Notes: generated by a model from the sequence alone, not told the origin. Counted from the stretch's first letter, positions 1 to 9,405 are shown. The stretch: 64,000 bases of DNA from Mycolicibacterium goodii (GCF_001187505.1 NZ_CP012150.1:5738048-5802047); one strand, 5' to 3'. Made by a program: numbers and translations.

Positions 1-1254
1 GACCCGCGCCTGTTGGCGTCCTCGGGCGCACGCCGGCTCGCCTACCTGTACCGCGCGCTGGATGAACTCCGCGACACCCTGGGTGGTGCGCTGCTGATCA
101 CCCGCGGCAGACCCGAACAGCGGATACCGCAGCTGGCGGCGGCGGTCGGGGCCACCTCGGTTCATGTGTCGGGAGACTTCTCGCCGTTCGGGCGGCGCCG
201 CGACGACGCCGTGCGCGCCGCGCTGAACGAGCTGCCCGGTGAGGTCGGGTTCCACGCGGCCGGTTCGCCGTATCTGGTGGCGCCGGGACGGATCACCAAG
301 GACGACGACACGCCCTACCGCGTGTTCACCCCGTTTTTCCGGGCGTGGCGCGATCACGGCTGGCGCGCACCGGCCCGCTCGGGACCGGACTCCGCGCGCT
401 GGATCGACCCGGCCGACCTTTCCGCCGGGTTCGCCGAGAAGATCCCGGACCCGCCTGCCGAGCTCGACCTGCCCGCCGGTGAGGCCGCCGCCCTGGCCCA
501 GTGGCGGACGTTCGTGCGGGAGTCGTTGGCCGACTACCACACCGACCGCAACCGTCCCGACCTCGACGCGACCAGCCGCATGTCGGCCCATCTCAAGTTC
601 GGCACCATCCATCCGCGGACCTTGGCCGCCGACCTCGCCGACGGGTCCGAGGGTGCCGACGCCTACCTTCGCGAGCTGGCGTTCCGGGACTTCTACGCCG
701 CGGTCCTGCACCACTGGCCGGACAGCGCGTGGTGGAACTGGAACCGGACGTTCGACGCGATCGAGACCGATGAGGGTCCCGACGCCGAGCGGCTGTTCGA
801 CGCGTGGAAGGCCGGGACGACGGGATTCCCGATCGTCGACGCAGGCATGCGCCAGCTCGCCGCGACCGGGTTCGTGCACAACCGGGTGCGCATGATCGTC
901 GCGTCGTTCTTGGTCAAGGATCTGCACCTGCCGTGGCAGTGGGGCGCGCGCTGGTTCCTCGACCAGCTCGTCGACGGCGACATCGCCAACAACCAGCACG
1001 GATGGCAGTGGACGGCCGGCTGCGGCACCGACGCCGCGCCGTACTTCCGGGTGTTCAACCCGACCAAGCAGGGCGAGAAGTTCGACCCGGACGGCACCTA
1101 CATCCGACGCTGGGTGCCCGAGCTGGCAGACAAGTCCGCGGTACCGAATGTGCACCGCCTCGACGGGTGCCGCCCCGCGGACTATCCGGAGCCGATCGTC
1201 GACCACGGCCAGGAACGGGCCGAAGCGCTGCGCCGCTACGGCAGATTGTCGTGA
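1..1254 (+). CDS. phr: Deoxyribodipyrimidine photolyase (5' end outside window)
   Basis: Light-driven flavoenzyme that splits UV-induced pyrimidine dimers in DNA. The frame is open from base 1, so the N-terminus lies upstream; 417 residues are visible and probably only a few dozen are missing. The start of an antenna-binding alpha/beta domain is followed by the all-helical FAD domain. The C-terminal half carries conserved photolyase signatures: GFPIVDAGMRQL, HNRVRM, DGDIANNQHGWQW and YFRVFNP. These place it in the class I photolyase/cryptochrome family; CPD repair is the likeliest role, but a (6-4) or cryptochrome role cannot be excluded by eye. The next gene starts about 100 bases downstream on the same strand and is probably independent. 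Confidence 0.93.
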   Translation, partial: DPRLLASSGARRLAYLYRALDELRDTLGGALLITRGRPEQRIPQLAAAVGATSVHVSGDFSPFGRRRDDAVRAALNELPGEVGFHAAGSPYLVAPGRITKDDDTPYRVFTPFFRAWRDHGWRAPARSGPDSARWIDPADLSAGFAEKIPDPPAELDLPAGEAAALAQWRTFVRESLADYHTDRNRPDLDATSRMSAHLKFGTIHPRTLAADLADGSEGADAYLRELAFRDFYAAVLHHWPDSAWWNWNRTFDAIETDEGPDAERLFDAWKAGTTGFPIVDAGMRQLAATGFVHNRVRMIVASFLVKDLHLPWQWGARWFLDQLVDGDIANNQHGWQWTAGCGTDAAPYFRVFNPTKQGEKFDPDGTYIRRWVPELADKSAVPNVHRLDGCRPADYPEPIVDHGQERAEALRRYGRLS

Positions 1255-1283
1255 TGTCCCGCGCGCGCCGATGCCGACGCCTT

Positions 1284-1308
1284 GGCGTACGACGCAGTGT
1301 CGTATGCC
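1284..1308. promoter_or_regulatory. 25-bp inverted repeat, probable operator
   Basis: Two 10-base arms (1284-1293 and 1299-1308) match at nine of ten positions around a 5-base spacer; the inner core is TACGAC-N5-GTCGTA. It lies about 50 bases upstream of the DUF2631 gene start. The symmetry and size fit a TetR-type dimer site, but no adjacent regulator gene accounts for it. Confidence 0.45.
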
Positions 1309-1359
1309 AGAATGTCGTCAAAACAGGACCGCAGCCAGCTTGATCCCGAGGAGCAACCC

Positions 1360-1614
1360 GTGGCGAACACCGAGGTCGAACGACACACCGGCGTCGATGC
1401 CGAGGAGGTGCCGTCCGCGAAGTGGGGCTGGTCAGAGCTGAACATCAAGGTCATCCACATCGGCGGCCTGCTGTCGGCGGCGTTCCTGCTGGTGATGCTG
1501 CGTGGCAACCATGTCGGTCACGTCGAGGACTGGTTCCTGATCGGTTTCGCCGCGGTCATCGTCGGCTTGGTGGGCCGCAACTGGTGGCTGCGCCGCCGCG
1601 GCTGGATCCGGTAG
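1360..1614 (+). CDS. DUF2631-family small membrane protein
   Basis: An 84-residue protein with a hydrophilic N-terminus, then two hydrophobic segments (about residues 35-50 and 60-75) and a basic tail ending in RRRGWIR. The motif [10 protein letters not shown] before the first segment is typical of the DUF2631 family (M. tuberculosis Rv2876-like). The function is unknown; it is probably an inner-membrane protein with both ends inside. I chose GTG 1360 because GAGGAG sits six bases upstream; the same frame opens further back at 1282, but that region overlaps the palindrome and has no ribosome site. Confidence 0.75.
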   Translation: MANTEVERHTGVDAEEVPSAKWGWSELNIKVIHIGGLLSAAFLLVMLRGNHVGHVEDWFLIGFAAVIVGLVGRNWWLRRRGWIR

Positions 1615-1829
1615 TCGCACGCGCTCTGCCGTCCGCTCACATCACCTCGAATGCGCTGAGCGGATTGGTGTTTCGCGCCGCCGTCAGCTCGCCACCCTCC
1701 GCTGTGACACCCGCCACGGAACAGCGTGACAATTGTCGGTAAATCTGTAAAGCTCCTAGGCGTGCCGCCATCACCACCTCCCGTCGCCCCACGACCTCGG
1801 AGTGCGGTCATCAAAGCGGCGACGGCGCA

Positions 1830-2516
1830 ATGAGTCTCGTCGCGGGCCACGGCCCGTTGGGCAGCCGACCGGCCGGTTGGTTCACGCCGCCACTCCCGGG
1901 TCCCACCGTCTACATCGAGCCGCACCCGCGGCGCATACAGGCGTTCGTCGGCGACGCCACGATCATCGACACCGAACGCGCCCTGCTGGTACACCGGCCC
2001 GGCAGCCCGTTGAGCTACGCGTTTCCCGTCGACGAGGTCGGTGACCTACCGGCCGAGGAGGTGCCGGAGGCGACCGGATACGTGTCGGTGCCGTGGGATG
2101 CCGTCGACGTGTGGCTGGAGGAGGGCCGGCGTCTGGTGCACTACCCGCCGAATCCCTATCACCGCATCGACTGCAGGCCGTCCAGACGCAGGCTGCGCGT
2201 CACGGCGGGCGACACCGTGCTCGTCGACACCGACGACACCGTCATCGTGTTCGAGACGGCCCTGGAACCGCGGCTCTACGTCAGCCCGGCGCTCGTGCGC
2301 ACAGATCTGCTGCACCGCACCGACACCACCACCTACTGCAACTACAAGGGCGTCGCCACGTACTGGGCGGCCGTCGTCGACGACGCCGTGCTCAGCGACA
2401 TCGCGTGGAGTTATCCGGACCCCCCGCCCGAGGCCGAACCTCTGCGTGGACATCTGAGTTTCGACCCGACCCGCGTGGAGGTGGATGCCGAACTACCCTG
2501 CGGCCGCACCGTGTGA
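1830..2516 (+). CDS. DUF427 domain protein, tandem domains
   Basis: A 228-residue cytosolic protein built of two consecutive DUF427-type beta folds (roughly residues 30-115 and 120-215). The motifs YVSVPWDAVDVW, YHRIDCRPS and TTYCNYKGVATYW are the usual marks of this family, which is common in actinobacteria and lacks a firmly assigned biochemical activity. The gene stands alone on the plus strand, about 215 bases after the DUF2631 gene. No good Shine-Dalgarno sequence is visible before ATG 1830. Confidence 0.8.
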   Translation: MSLVAGHGPLGSRPAGWFTPPLPGPTVYIEPHPRRIQAFVGDATIIDTERALLVHRPGSPLSYAFPVDEVGDLPAEEVPEATGYVSVPWDAVDVWLEEGRRLVHYPPNPYHRIDCRPSRRRLRVTAGDTVLVDTDDTVIVFETALEPRLYVSPALVRTDLLHRTDTTTYCNYKGVATYWAAVVDDAVLSDIAWSYPDPPPEAEPLRGHLSFDPTRVEVDAELPCGRTV

Positions 2517-2633
2517 TTCAGCCACACAGGGTGACCGTTCGGCGTCCTCGTTCCCCAATCCGCCGGGAACAGTCCGCGATTTCGGCACCAGCCCGGCGGT
2601 GAGGCGCGAGCCGGCAAAGGTCGAGCGGTTCGG

Positions 2634-2930
2634 TCAGAGCCGCTCGACCTCCACGAAGACGATCGTGTCGGTGGTCCCGCGGTTCTCCACGCGATGTTCG
2701 ACGCCGGCGATCCTGGTATAGCTCTCGCCGATCCGCAGTTCGGCGACGGTGTCGGTACCGTCGGGTGCGACGACGTGCATGGTGCCGTTGACCAACGGCA
2801 CCACGACGTAGTCGTGCTCATGCCGATGCATCGGGATGGCACCACCGGGCTCGATGGTCCAGCGGGTGACGCGGAACCGCCCGTCGTCCTGCTGCAGCTC
2901 GCCGTGTGACCCGGTGTCGAGTTTGTCCAA
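2634..2930 (-). CDS. Small single-domain cupin
   Basis: A 98-residue protein consisting of one cupin barrel. The first cupin motif, with metal-ligand histidines in PMHRHEHDYV, and the second, around GVEHRVENRG, are both present, so metal binding is expected; the substrate is unknown. The frame continues back to 3182, but that part lies over the start of the divergent GH3 gene. I chose TTG 2930 because a strong GGAGG lies just upstream and the domain begins soon after. It is divergent from the GH3 gene, with about 130 bases between the two starts. Confidence 0.72.
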   Translation of the reverse strand: MDKLDTGSHGELQQDDGRFRVTRWTIEPGGAIPMHRHEHDYVVVPLVNGTMHVVAPDGTDTVAELRIGESYTRIAGVEHRVENRGTTDTIVFVEVERL

Positions 2931-3063
2931 AGCGCCCTCCGAGACTCGGGGCCCGCCGAGGGACCACGCCGATGTGAGCCTAACCGGGCCTCGACCCGGC
3001 GCCGGAACGCAGGTCGAGGTGGAGTCACCGCAGGCCGGCGTCGCCGGGCTACCCTCGGGAAGG

Positions 3064-5319
3064 GTGACCGACCCACTCGTGCATGCCCCGACCCTCACCT
3101 TGATCCAGCAGGCCGCCCTGGGCAGCGGCGCGAGTTTCTGGACCACCGAGGCCGTCGGCGACGTCCCGTCGATCCTGCTCACCGACGGTCCGCACGGTGT
3201 CCGCAGGCAAAGCGGCGCATCGGATCATCTGGGCATCGGCGGCAGCGAACCCGCAACATGTTTTCCGCCTGCGGTCGCGTTGAGCCAGACCTGGGATCCG
3301 GATCTGGTCGAGCGGGTCGGCGCCGCGCTTGGCGCGGAGAGTCGCGCGCTGGGTGTGCACGTGCTGCTCGGCCCCGGCGTCAACATCAAGCGGGACCCGC
3401 GGTGCGGCCGCAACTTCGAGTACTTCTCCGAGGACCCGCTGCTGTCCGGCGTGCTCGGCGCGAGTTGGGTGCGTGGCGTGCAGAGCCGTGGTGTCGGCGC
3501 GTCACTGAAACACTTCGCGGCCAACAACTCCGAGCACGACCGCATGCGGGCCAGTTCCGATGTGGACGACCGGACGCTGCGGGAGATCTATCTGCGCGCG
3601 TTCGAGCACGTGGTGCGGGAGGCCGCGCCGTGGACGGTGATGTGCTCCTACAACCGCATCAACGGGGTGTACTCCTCGGAGAACGCGTGGCTGCTCACCG
3701 AAGTGCTGCGCGACGAGTGGGGTTTCGACGGCGTCGTCGTGAGCGACTGGGGCGCGGTCCGGGACCGGGTGGCCGCCGTCGCGGCCGGTCTTGATCTGGA
3801 GATGCCATCGTCGGGCGGTTTCGGCGACGCCGAGGTGGTGGCCGCGGTGACCGCGGGCGCACTCGAGGCGGACGCCGTGGCCACGGCAGCCGAACGGATC
3901 GCCCGCCTGGCCCTGCGTGCGCAGGAAAACCACCACACCACAGACACATTCGACATGTCCGATCTGGTCGACACCCATCATCGACTGGCGCGCGAGGTGG
4001 CCGGGCAGGCCGTGGTGCTGCTCAAGAACGACCTGCGCGACGGTGCACCGATCCTGCCGCTGGCCCCGTCGCGCCTGGCGGTCATCGGCCCGTTCGCACC
4101 GGCACCGCGCTACCAGGGCGGTGGGAGCTCGCACGTCAACCCCACCCGGCTCGATGTCCCGCTCGACGAGATCCTGGCCCGCAACGCCGGGCATCAGGTG
4201 ACCCACTTCCAGGGTGTGCCAACCGATCCCGACGACGACGCCAATGCACTGCGCGCAGCTGCGGTGCGCGGCGCCGCCGAGGCCGAGACCGCGGTGCTGT
4301 TCCTCGGCCTGACCCCGGAGGAGGAATCCGAGGGCTACGACCGCGAACACATCGATCTACCGCCCACGCAGTTGGCGCTGCTGCGCGCGGTGGTCGAAGT
4401 GCAACCCCGCACGGTCGTCGTGCTGTCGCACGGCGGCGTGGTGCGTCTGGACACCGTGGCGCAGTTGGCCCCGGCGATTCTCGACGGCGCGCTTCTCGGC
4501 CAGGCAGGCGGCGGCGCCATCGCCGATGTGTTGTTCGGGGCCGTGAACCCGTCAGGACGCCTGGCCGAGACGGTCCCCGCGCGTCTTGAGGACTGCCCCG
4601 CGTATCTCAACTTTCCGTCCGAGAACGGCCATACCGTGTACGGCGAGCGCATTTTCACCGGTTACCGGTGGTATGACGCGCGCGACCTGGACGTCACGTT
4701 CCCGTTCGGTCACGGCCTGTCCTACACGGCGTTCGCATACTCCGACCTCGACGTCGACGCCGGGCCCGCCGGGTTGACGGTGCGCCTGGCGGTGTCGAAC
4801 GTCGGTTCCCGGTCCGGCCGCGAGGTGGTGCAGGTGTACGCGTCCAAACCGAATTCGCAGGTCGGTCGCCCACCGCGTTGGCTGGTCGGGTTCGCCGGCC
4901 TGACCCTGGACGGCGGTGAGCGCCGCAGCGTCGAAATTCCCGTTCGCCGTGCCGATCTCGCGTTCTGGTCGGTGGGCGGCGGGCAGTGGGTGGTCGAGGC
5001 CGGTGACTACACCGTGTCGGTGGGCGCGTCGAGCCGGGATCTGCGCCTGCAGGCGACGGTGACGGTGACGGGCGACGCGCCGAGGACGGTGTTCACCAGG
5101 GAGTCGACGCTGGGCGAGATCCTCGCCGACCCGGCCGCTGCGCCACTGCTTTTCGAGACGCTGGGCCCCGCCGCCCAGAATGCGCCCGCGATGGGCACCG
5201 ACATGTTGCGGATGCTGGAGTCCGTGCCGATCGAGCGGATGATCGCGCTGTCGGGCGGCCGGGTGAGTCCCGAGCGGCTCGACGACCTGCTCGCGGCGCT
5301 CAACGCCGTACGGCCCTGA
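3064..5319 (+). CDS. Glycoside hydrolase family 3 (beta-glucosidase-like)
   Basis: A 751-residue glycosidase without a clear signal peptide, so probably cytoplasmic. The N-terminal barrel carries LTDGPHGVR, LGPGVNIKRDPRCGRNFEY and SLKHFAANN; the nucleophile is expected to be Asp228 in VVVSDWGAV. The second alpha/beta domain contains GGGSSHVNP and a plausible acid/base region around LGLTPEEESEGYDRE. A fibronectin III-like domain follows (FPFGHGLSYTAF onward), then a helical tail of about 80 residues. GTG 3064 has only a very close GGGAAGG, but a TACCCT hexamer eight bases upstream hints at leaderless expression. Substrate specificity cannot be read from the sequence. Confidence 0.9.
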   Translation: MTDPLVHAPTLTLIQQAALGSGASFWTTEAVGDVPSILLTDGPHGVRRQSGASDHLGIGGSEPATCFPPAVALSQTWDPDLVERVGAALGAESRALGVHVLLGPGVNIKRDPRCGRNFEYFSEDPLLSGVLGASWVRGVQSRGVGASLKHFAANNSEHDRMRASSDVDDRTLREIYLRAFEHVVREAAPWTVMCSYNRINGVYSSENAWLLTEVLRDEWGFDGVVVSDWGAVRDRVAAVAAGLDLEMPSSGGFGDAEVVAAVTAGALEADAVATAAERIARLALRAQENHHTTDTFDMSDLVDTHHRLAREVAGQAVVLLKNDLRDGAPILPLAPSRLAVIGPFAPAPRYQGGGSSHVNPTRLDVPLDEILARNAGHQVTHFQGVPTDPDDDANALRAAAVRGAAEAETAVLFLGLTPEEESEGYDREHIDLPPTQLALLRAVVEVQPRTVVVLSHGGVVRLDTVAQLAPAILDGALLGQAGGGAIADVLFGAVNPSGRLAETVPARLEDCPAYLNFPSENGHTVYGERIFTGYRWYDARDLDVTFPFGHGLSYTAFAYSDLDVDAGPAGLTVRLAVSNVGSRSGREVVQVYASKPNSQVGRPPRWLVGFAGLTLDGGERRSVEIPVRRADLAFWSVGGGQWVVEAGDYTVSVGASSRDLRLQATVTVTGDAPRTVFTRESTLGEILADPAAAPLLFETLGPAAQNAPAMGTDMLRMLESVPIERMIALSGGRVSPERLDDLLAALNAVRP

Positions 5320-5328
5320 CCCGCCCGG

Positions 5329-5907
5329 TCACTGCCACCGGCGAAAGCCGCGCCCGGGATCCCGCGCGAAGCCCGCGATCAGCGGGTCGAACCAGATGTC
5401 GGGTTCGTCGGCGACGCGGCGGGCGATGCGCGACGCGGGGTCGTGCAGATCCCGCACCAGGGCGGTGTCGATCAGCGATCCCCGCAGCGCCTGGATGCCG
5501 GCCAGGTCCAGCAGTCCATGACTGTCACCGACGATCAGCGACAGGCTGACATGCTCGCCGATGGTCCTGGGATGCACGAAGCCGACCTCCAGCTCCCCGG
5601 CGAGATCGTCGAAGGAGCGGGCCGCCATCATGCGCCACACCGCGGTCATCGTGCGGGTCACCACGGGGAACCGCTGGAACACGCCCCAGTGCGCGTGCGC
5701 GGTGACCGGATTGTCACCGTTGACGCTGATGTCCTGGTAGGCCACCGCGGCCAACCGGCGTGCATGCGCCGCCACCCGCGTCAGCTGGGGCGCCGGTACC
5801 GCAAGCCTGCCGGGGAACAGGACGATCTCGGCGCCGTCGGCCGACTCATCCCCGGGCAGACCCTTACGTATCGAATTCACATGCAACCCATCAAAACTCA
5901 TGCTCAC
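5329..5907 (-). CDS. Conserved hypothetical protein
   Basis: A 192-residue protein I do not recognise. It is convergent with the GH3 gene, with nine bases between the stops. There is no signal peptide or membrane segment. It has several short helical stretches and an aromatic-rich C-terminal part (PDIWFDPLIAGFARDPGRGFRRW). Base composition and codon use match the neighbours, which supports real coding. Start ATG 5907 could be replaced by the second Met two codons later. Confidence 0.6.
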   Translation of the reverse strand: MSMSFDGLHVNSIRKGLPGDESADGAEIVLFPGRLAVPAPQLTRVAAHARRLAAVAYQDISVNGDNPVTAHAHWGVFQRFPVVTRTMTAVWRMMAARSFDDLAGELEVGFVHPRTIGEHVSLSLIVGDSHGLLDLAGIQALRGSLIDTALVRDLHDPASRIARRVADEPDIWFDPLIAGFARDPGRGFRRWQ

Positions 5908-6371
5908 CAGGCGTCCACCGATGCATCACCAGCTCGCCTCCGCGGACACCTCGTGTCTAACCGCACCTGTTCACCCTCAAACGCCCGCAGACGCCCTTCA
6001 ACGCCGGCGACGTTCGGCGGCAGGCCTCGGCCACGGCGGGCATCGACGCCGGTCATCCCGGCACCGCCGCGGGACGGGTACGCACGCTATCAGTACTCGG
6101 CGGCGACGCCGGAATCTCGTCGCGGTCCCGGCTCGCGGTCCCGGCACGCACTGGCCGGCTCGCACTGACCGGCGTTCGCCGGCGTGAACTCGCGTATACC
6201 CTGATCACCAGCATGATGTTCACCGACCGGCACGCCGCGCAGCGCGATCTCCTCGCCGAGTACCGCCGCGCACCGGACGCGGCGCTGACCGACCTGGAAA
6301 CCGTGGGATTGGTCAAGAAACTGCTGTGATGACCCTAGGATTTGAGAACCACCACCAACCGAGGCTCGACT
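5908..6371. other. 464-base stretch without an intact gene
   Basis: This lies between the divergent starts of the hypothetical protein and the TetR regulator. It holds a start-less open frame (see the entry at 5961) and GC-rich, partly repetitive sequence around 6110-6180. I see no RNA gene or clear terminator. A promoter for tetR would have to lie at the right-hand end. Confidence 0.5.
5961..6329 (+). pseudogene. Possible 3' gene remnant or short ORF
   Basis: A frame open from the stop at 5958 to TGA 6327 has no ATG, GTG or TTG until ATG 6213, which would give only 38 residues. The C-terminal part (RRRELAYTLITSMMF, then LLAEYRRAPDAALTDLETVG) looks like genuine helical protein. The upstream part is arginine/alanine-rich and less convincing. 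It may be the tail of a decayed gene, or a small gene starting at 6213. I do not recognise the family, and chance coding cannot be excluded. Confidence 0.25.
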
Positions 6372-6911
6372 GTGAATGAAACTCTGCCCGCAGGTGCGGG
6401 TGCGGACTCCTCGACCCGCCACCGCATCCTGGTGGCCACCGCCGAGGTGCTCGCGCGTAGCGGTCAGACCAAGCTGAGTCTGTCCGAGGTGGCCCTGCAG
6501 GCCGGCGTCTCGCGGCCGACGTTGTACCGGTGGTTCGCCGACAAGCAGGAACTGCTCGATGCGTTCGGCAACTACGAGCGCGAGATGTTCGACCACGGGA
6601 TCGGGCGCGCGACCGCGGGCCTGCGCGGCAACGAAAAGCTGGACGCGGCGCTGCGATTCATCGTGCAGTACCAGCAGTCGTATTCCGGGGTCCGCCTCGT
6701 CGACATCGAGCCCGAGGTCGTCATCGCCCAGCTGTCGCACGTCATCCCGATCATGCGGGCGCGGCTGCTCAAGTTGCTCTCGGGCCCGAATGCCGCGGTC
6801 AAGGCCTCGACCGCGATTCGCGTCGCGGTGTCGCATTACATCGTGCGCAGCGACGACGGCGACCAGTTCCTCGCGCAGTTGCGCCACGCCGTCGGGATCA
6901 GGCCGGTGTGA
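6372..6911 (+). CDS. TetR-family transcriptional regulator
   Basis: A 179-residue DNA-binding repressor candidate. The N-terminal helix-turn-helix is clear: ILVATAEVLARSG, then LSEVALQAGVSRPTLYRWFADKQELL at about residues 20-60. The C-terminal ligand-binding half is typical only in helix content, so the ligand is unknown. I chose GTG 6372, with GAGGC just upstream. It points towards the 2-hydroxyacid dehydrogenase gene, which is convergent, so any link to that cassette is uncertain. Confidence 0.85.
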   Translation: MNETLPAGAGADSSTRHRILVATAEVLARSGQTKLSLSEVALQAGVSRPTLYRWFADKQELLDAFGNYEREMFDHGIGRATAGLRGNEKLDAALRFIVQYQQSYSGVRLVDIEPEVVIAQLSHVIPIMRARLLKLLSGPNAAVKASTAIRVAVSHYIVRSDDGDQFLAQLRHAVGIRPV

Positions 6912-6979
6912 CACCGAACGTTGGCTTGTGTGCGAACTTTCGCGGAGAATTCGACCACAAGCCGACGTTCGAGCCGAAA

Positions 6980-8026
6980 TCAGGTCCCGGCGTTCACCCT
7001 GGCCCGCCCGCGCCACGACCCCTCGTCGAGCGCGTCGCGCCCAAGTGCCGTATCGGGGATCTCGTTGCGTGACACCGCGATCACGGCGTCCATGACCGAA
7101 CGGGACACGTCACGGGTGAAGTCCGCGGTCCAGCACAGCGCATGCGGTGTACAGATCACGTTGTCCATCGCGAACAGGGGGTCGTCGGCCGCCGGGGGTT
7201 CCGGATCGTAGACATCCAGTGCCGCCCCGGCGATTTCACCGCTGCGCAGTGCCCGGATCAGCGCGGGCTGGTCCACCAGCCCGCCGCGGGCGATATTGAT
7301 GAAGTAGGCGCTCGACCGCATCGCCGCGAAGAACGCTTCGTCGAGCATGCCGCGGTTCTCCTCGGTGAGAGCCGCGGTCACCACGACGAAATCCGACCGC
7401 GCGGCCAGCGTGGCGCGGTCGACGAGTTCGACACCCAGCTGGGCCGCGCGTGCCGAACGCCCCGATCGGTTGTTGGCGATCACCGTGACCCCCAACGGCG
7501 TCAGCATCTCGGCGAGTTCGGCGCCGACCGAGCCGAAGCCGAGGATCCCGACCGTCCTGCCGTGCACCCCGACGCCTCGGTGGGCGCCCCGTTCGGCGGC
7601 CCACCGTCCCGAGACGGTGACCCGGTGGTTTTCCAGCAGGCGATGCGCGCAGGCCAGCAACAGCGTGAGCCCGGACAGCGCGAGTGGCCGTCGCACCGCG
7701 CCAGGGGTATTGGTGAGCACCACCCCTTCGCGTGCCAGCGCGACCGGGTCGATCCCGTCATAGCCCGCGCCGAACCGCGCGATGTGCCGCAGCCGGGGCA
7801 CCTGTCGTACCAGTTCGGCACTGAACGGGATGTGGCCGAACGAGACCACTGCATCGACACCGTCCAGCGCGGCCGGATCCACCGGACCATGCGTGGGGAT
7901 GGCGGGCAACAGGCGCCACGAGATGCCGGCCTCCTCCAGCCGTTGCAGGCCGATGTCGCCGAATATCGTGGCGCCGGTGGCGTCGGCGCCGTCGGCGGTG
8001 AGGCCCACCACGTACTCATCGCTCAT
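6980..8026 (-). CDS. D-isomer 2-hydroxyacid dehydrogenase
   Basis: A 348-residue NAD(P)-dependent reductase/dehydrogenase that interconverts 2-keto acids and D-2-hydroxy acids. It has the Rossmann motif GFGSVG, the catalytic arginine in NIARGGLVDQPAL, the glutamate in DVYDPEPP and the histidine in CTPHALCW. It is the last gene of a three-gene minus-strand operon (SDR, MFS, this gene), four bases after the MFS stop, with AAAGGTGA before the start. Glyoxylate, hydroxypyruvate or a sugar-derived keto acid are plausible substrates given the transporter, but this is inference. Confidence 0.88.
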   Translation of the reverse strand: MSDEYVVGLTADGADATGATIFGDIGLQRLEEAGISWRLLPAIPTHGPVDPAALDGVDAVVSFGHIPFSAELVRQVPRLRHIARFGAGYDGIDPVALAREGVVLTNTPGAVRRPLALSGLTLLLACAHRLLENHRVTVSGRWAAERGAHRGVGVHGRTVGILGFGSVGAELAEMLTPLGVTVIANNRSGRSARAAQLGVELVDRATLAARSDFVVVTAALTEENRGMLDEAFFAAMRSSAYFINIARGGLVDQPALIRALRSGEIAGAALDVYDPEPPAADDPLFAMDNVICTPHALCWTADFTRDVSRSVMDAVIAVSRNEIPDTALGRDALDEGSWRGRARVNAGT

Positions 8027-8029
8027 GCT

Positions 8030-9358
8030 TCACCTTTCTTCAGATGCGGCAGCGGATTGGTGGACGGGACGACGGACCATGAACCCGTAGAAGCAGGCGC
8101 CGAGGACCGCGATCAAACCCGACACCAGAAACGACGGCGCGTAGGAACCGGTTCTGTCGACGATGATCCCGGTGACCAGCGGCGCCAGCGCACCACCGAA
8201 GTAACCGCCGAAGTTCATGATTCCACCGAACTGGGCGGCGTGGGTGTCGGGCACGATATCGCTGGTGAGCGCCCAAGATTGGGACTGGACCGCGGCCACC
8301 AGGCCGAGCGCGGCGCACAGCACGACGATCGCCCATACGGGGTTGTGGACGACCGGCACCACAGCGAGCAGGATTCCGAGACCGACGGAACCGCCGATCA
8401 GCACCGTCTTCTTGGACCCGAAGGCGCTCATCCCCCTGCGGCGCACCAGGGTGAGCGTGAGCCGGCCCGCATAGATACCGGTGATCGCCGCGGCCAGGTA
8501 TGGGATTGCGGCGACCCAGCCGGTCTGGGCGATCGAGACACCGAGGGTGTCCTGGAGGAACAGCGGCAGGAACGTGATGAAGATGTTCCAGATCCAGATC
8601 GAACTGAAGAAGCCGAGCATCATTCCCCACGTCTGGGGGTAGGTGAAGAACTTGCCCCAGGGCAGATGCGCCTTCGGTTGCGTGGTGTCGTCACGACCGG
8701 CGACGATGTACCGGTATTCCTCCTCGGTCAGCCGCTTGGACGACTCGGGTGCCCGGTAGTAGGCCCAGAAGGCCAGTGCCAGAACAAGTCCCGCGACGCC
8801 GATGATGAGAAACATCGCGCGCCAGCCAAACGCCAGCGACAGCACGGTGAGCACCGGCGGAGCGATAGCCGAACCCCATTTCGACCCGGAGTCCCAGATG
8901 CCTGCGGCCTGGCCACGTTCTTCGCGGGGGAACCACGCCGTGGTGATCTTGCTGCAGTTCGGTGAGTTGGGCGACTCACCGACGCCCAGCAGGAAGCGGA
9001 AGGTGAGGAAGTGCGCCATCGTCTGGCCGATGGCCATCAGCGCGGTCGCGAACGACCAGATGCCGACCGCGGCGAAATACATTCTGCGGGCGCCCAATTT
9101 GTCGATCAGATAGCCGGCGGGCAGCTGGCACAGCGCGTAGGTCCACGAGAACACCGCACCCATGAGCCCGATATCGGTTTTGGTCAGCCCGAGTTCGGCG
9201 ATCATGTGCGGAGCGGCGATGGACACCGACGAGCGGTCCATGTAGTTGAGGATGCCGGCCAGCAGCAGCCAACCGAGAATCCAGTAGCGCAGGTTCTTCA
9301 CCTTCTTGGCGTCGCGCTGACGTCGGGCCCGGCGCGGCGACTCGAACTGTAGATCCAT
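8030..9358 (-). CDS. MFS transporter, anion:cation symporter type
   Basis: A 442-residue protein with about 12 membrane segments. The start region WLLLAGILNYMDRSSVSIAAP and the motif QLPAGYLIDKLGARRM are characteristic of the ACS family, which includes the D-galactonate, hexuronate and tartrate transporters. It probably imports a small carboxylate or sugar acid with protons. The start at 9358 is supported by AAAGGAG four bases upstream. It sits between the SDR gene (47-base gap) and the hydroxyacid dehydrogenase gene (4-base gap). Confidence 0.87.
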   Translation of the reverse strand: MDLQFESPRRARRQRDAKKVKNLRYWILGWLLLAGILNYMDRSSVSIAAPHMIAELGLTKTDIGLMGAVFSWTYALCQLPAGYLIDKLGARRMYFAAVGIWSFATALMAIGQTMAHFLTFRFLLGVGESPNSPNCSKITTAWFPREERGQAAGIWDSGSKWGSAIAPPVLTVLSLAFGWRAMFLIIGVAGLVLALAFWAYYRAPESSKRLTEEEYRYIVAGRDDTTQPKAHLPWGKFFTYPQTWGMMLGFFSSIWIWNIFITFLPLFLQDTLGVSIAQTGWVAAIPYLAAAITGIYAGRLTLTLVRRRGMSAFGSKKTVLIGGSVGLGILLAVVPVVHNPVWAIVVLCAALGLVAAVQSQSWALTSDIVPDTHAAQFGGIMNFGGYFGGALAPLVTGIIVDRTGSYAPSFLVSGLIAVLGACFYGFMVRRPVHQSAAASEER

Positions 9359-9405
9359 GGCACTCCTTTGTGCGTGGGCGGGGGACTTTCCTGCTGGGAG
9401 CAGGC

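Noticed and set aside
7142..8965. 607-codon open frame antisense to the hydroxyacid dehydrogenase and MFS genes
   Set aside because: Its composition (Arg, Asp, Gly, His-rich) is the usual mirror image of a high-GC gene, and the opposite strand encodes two clear families.
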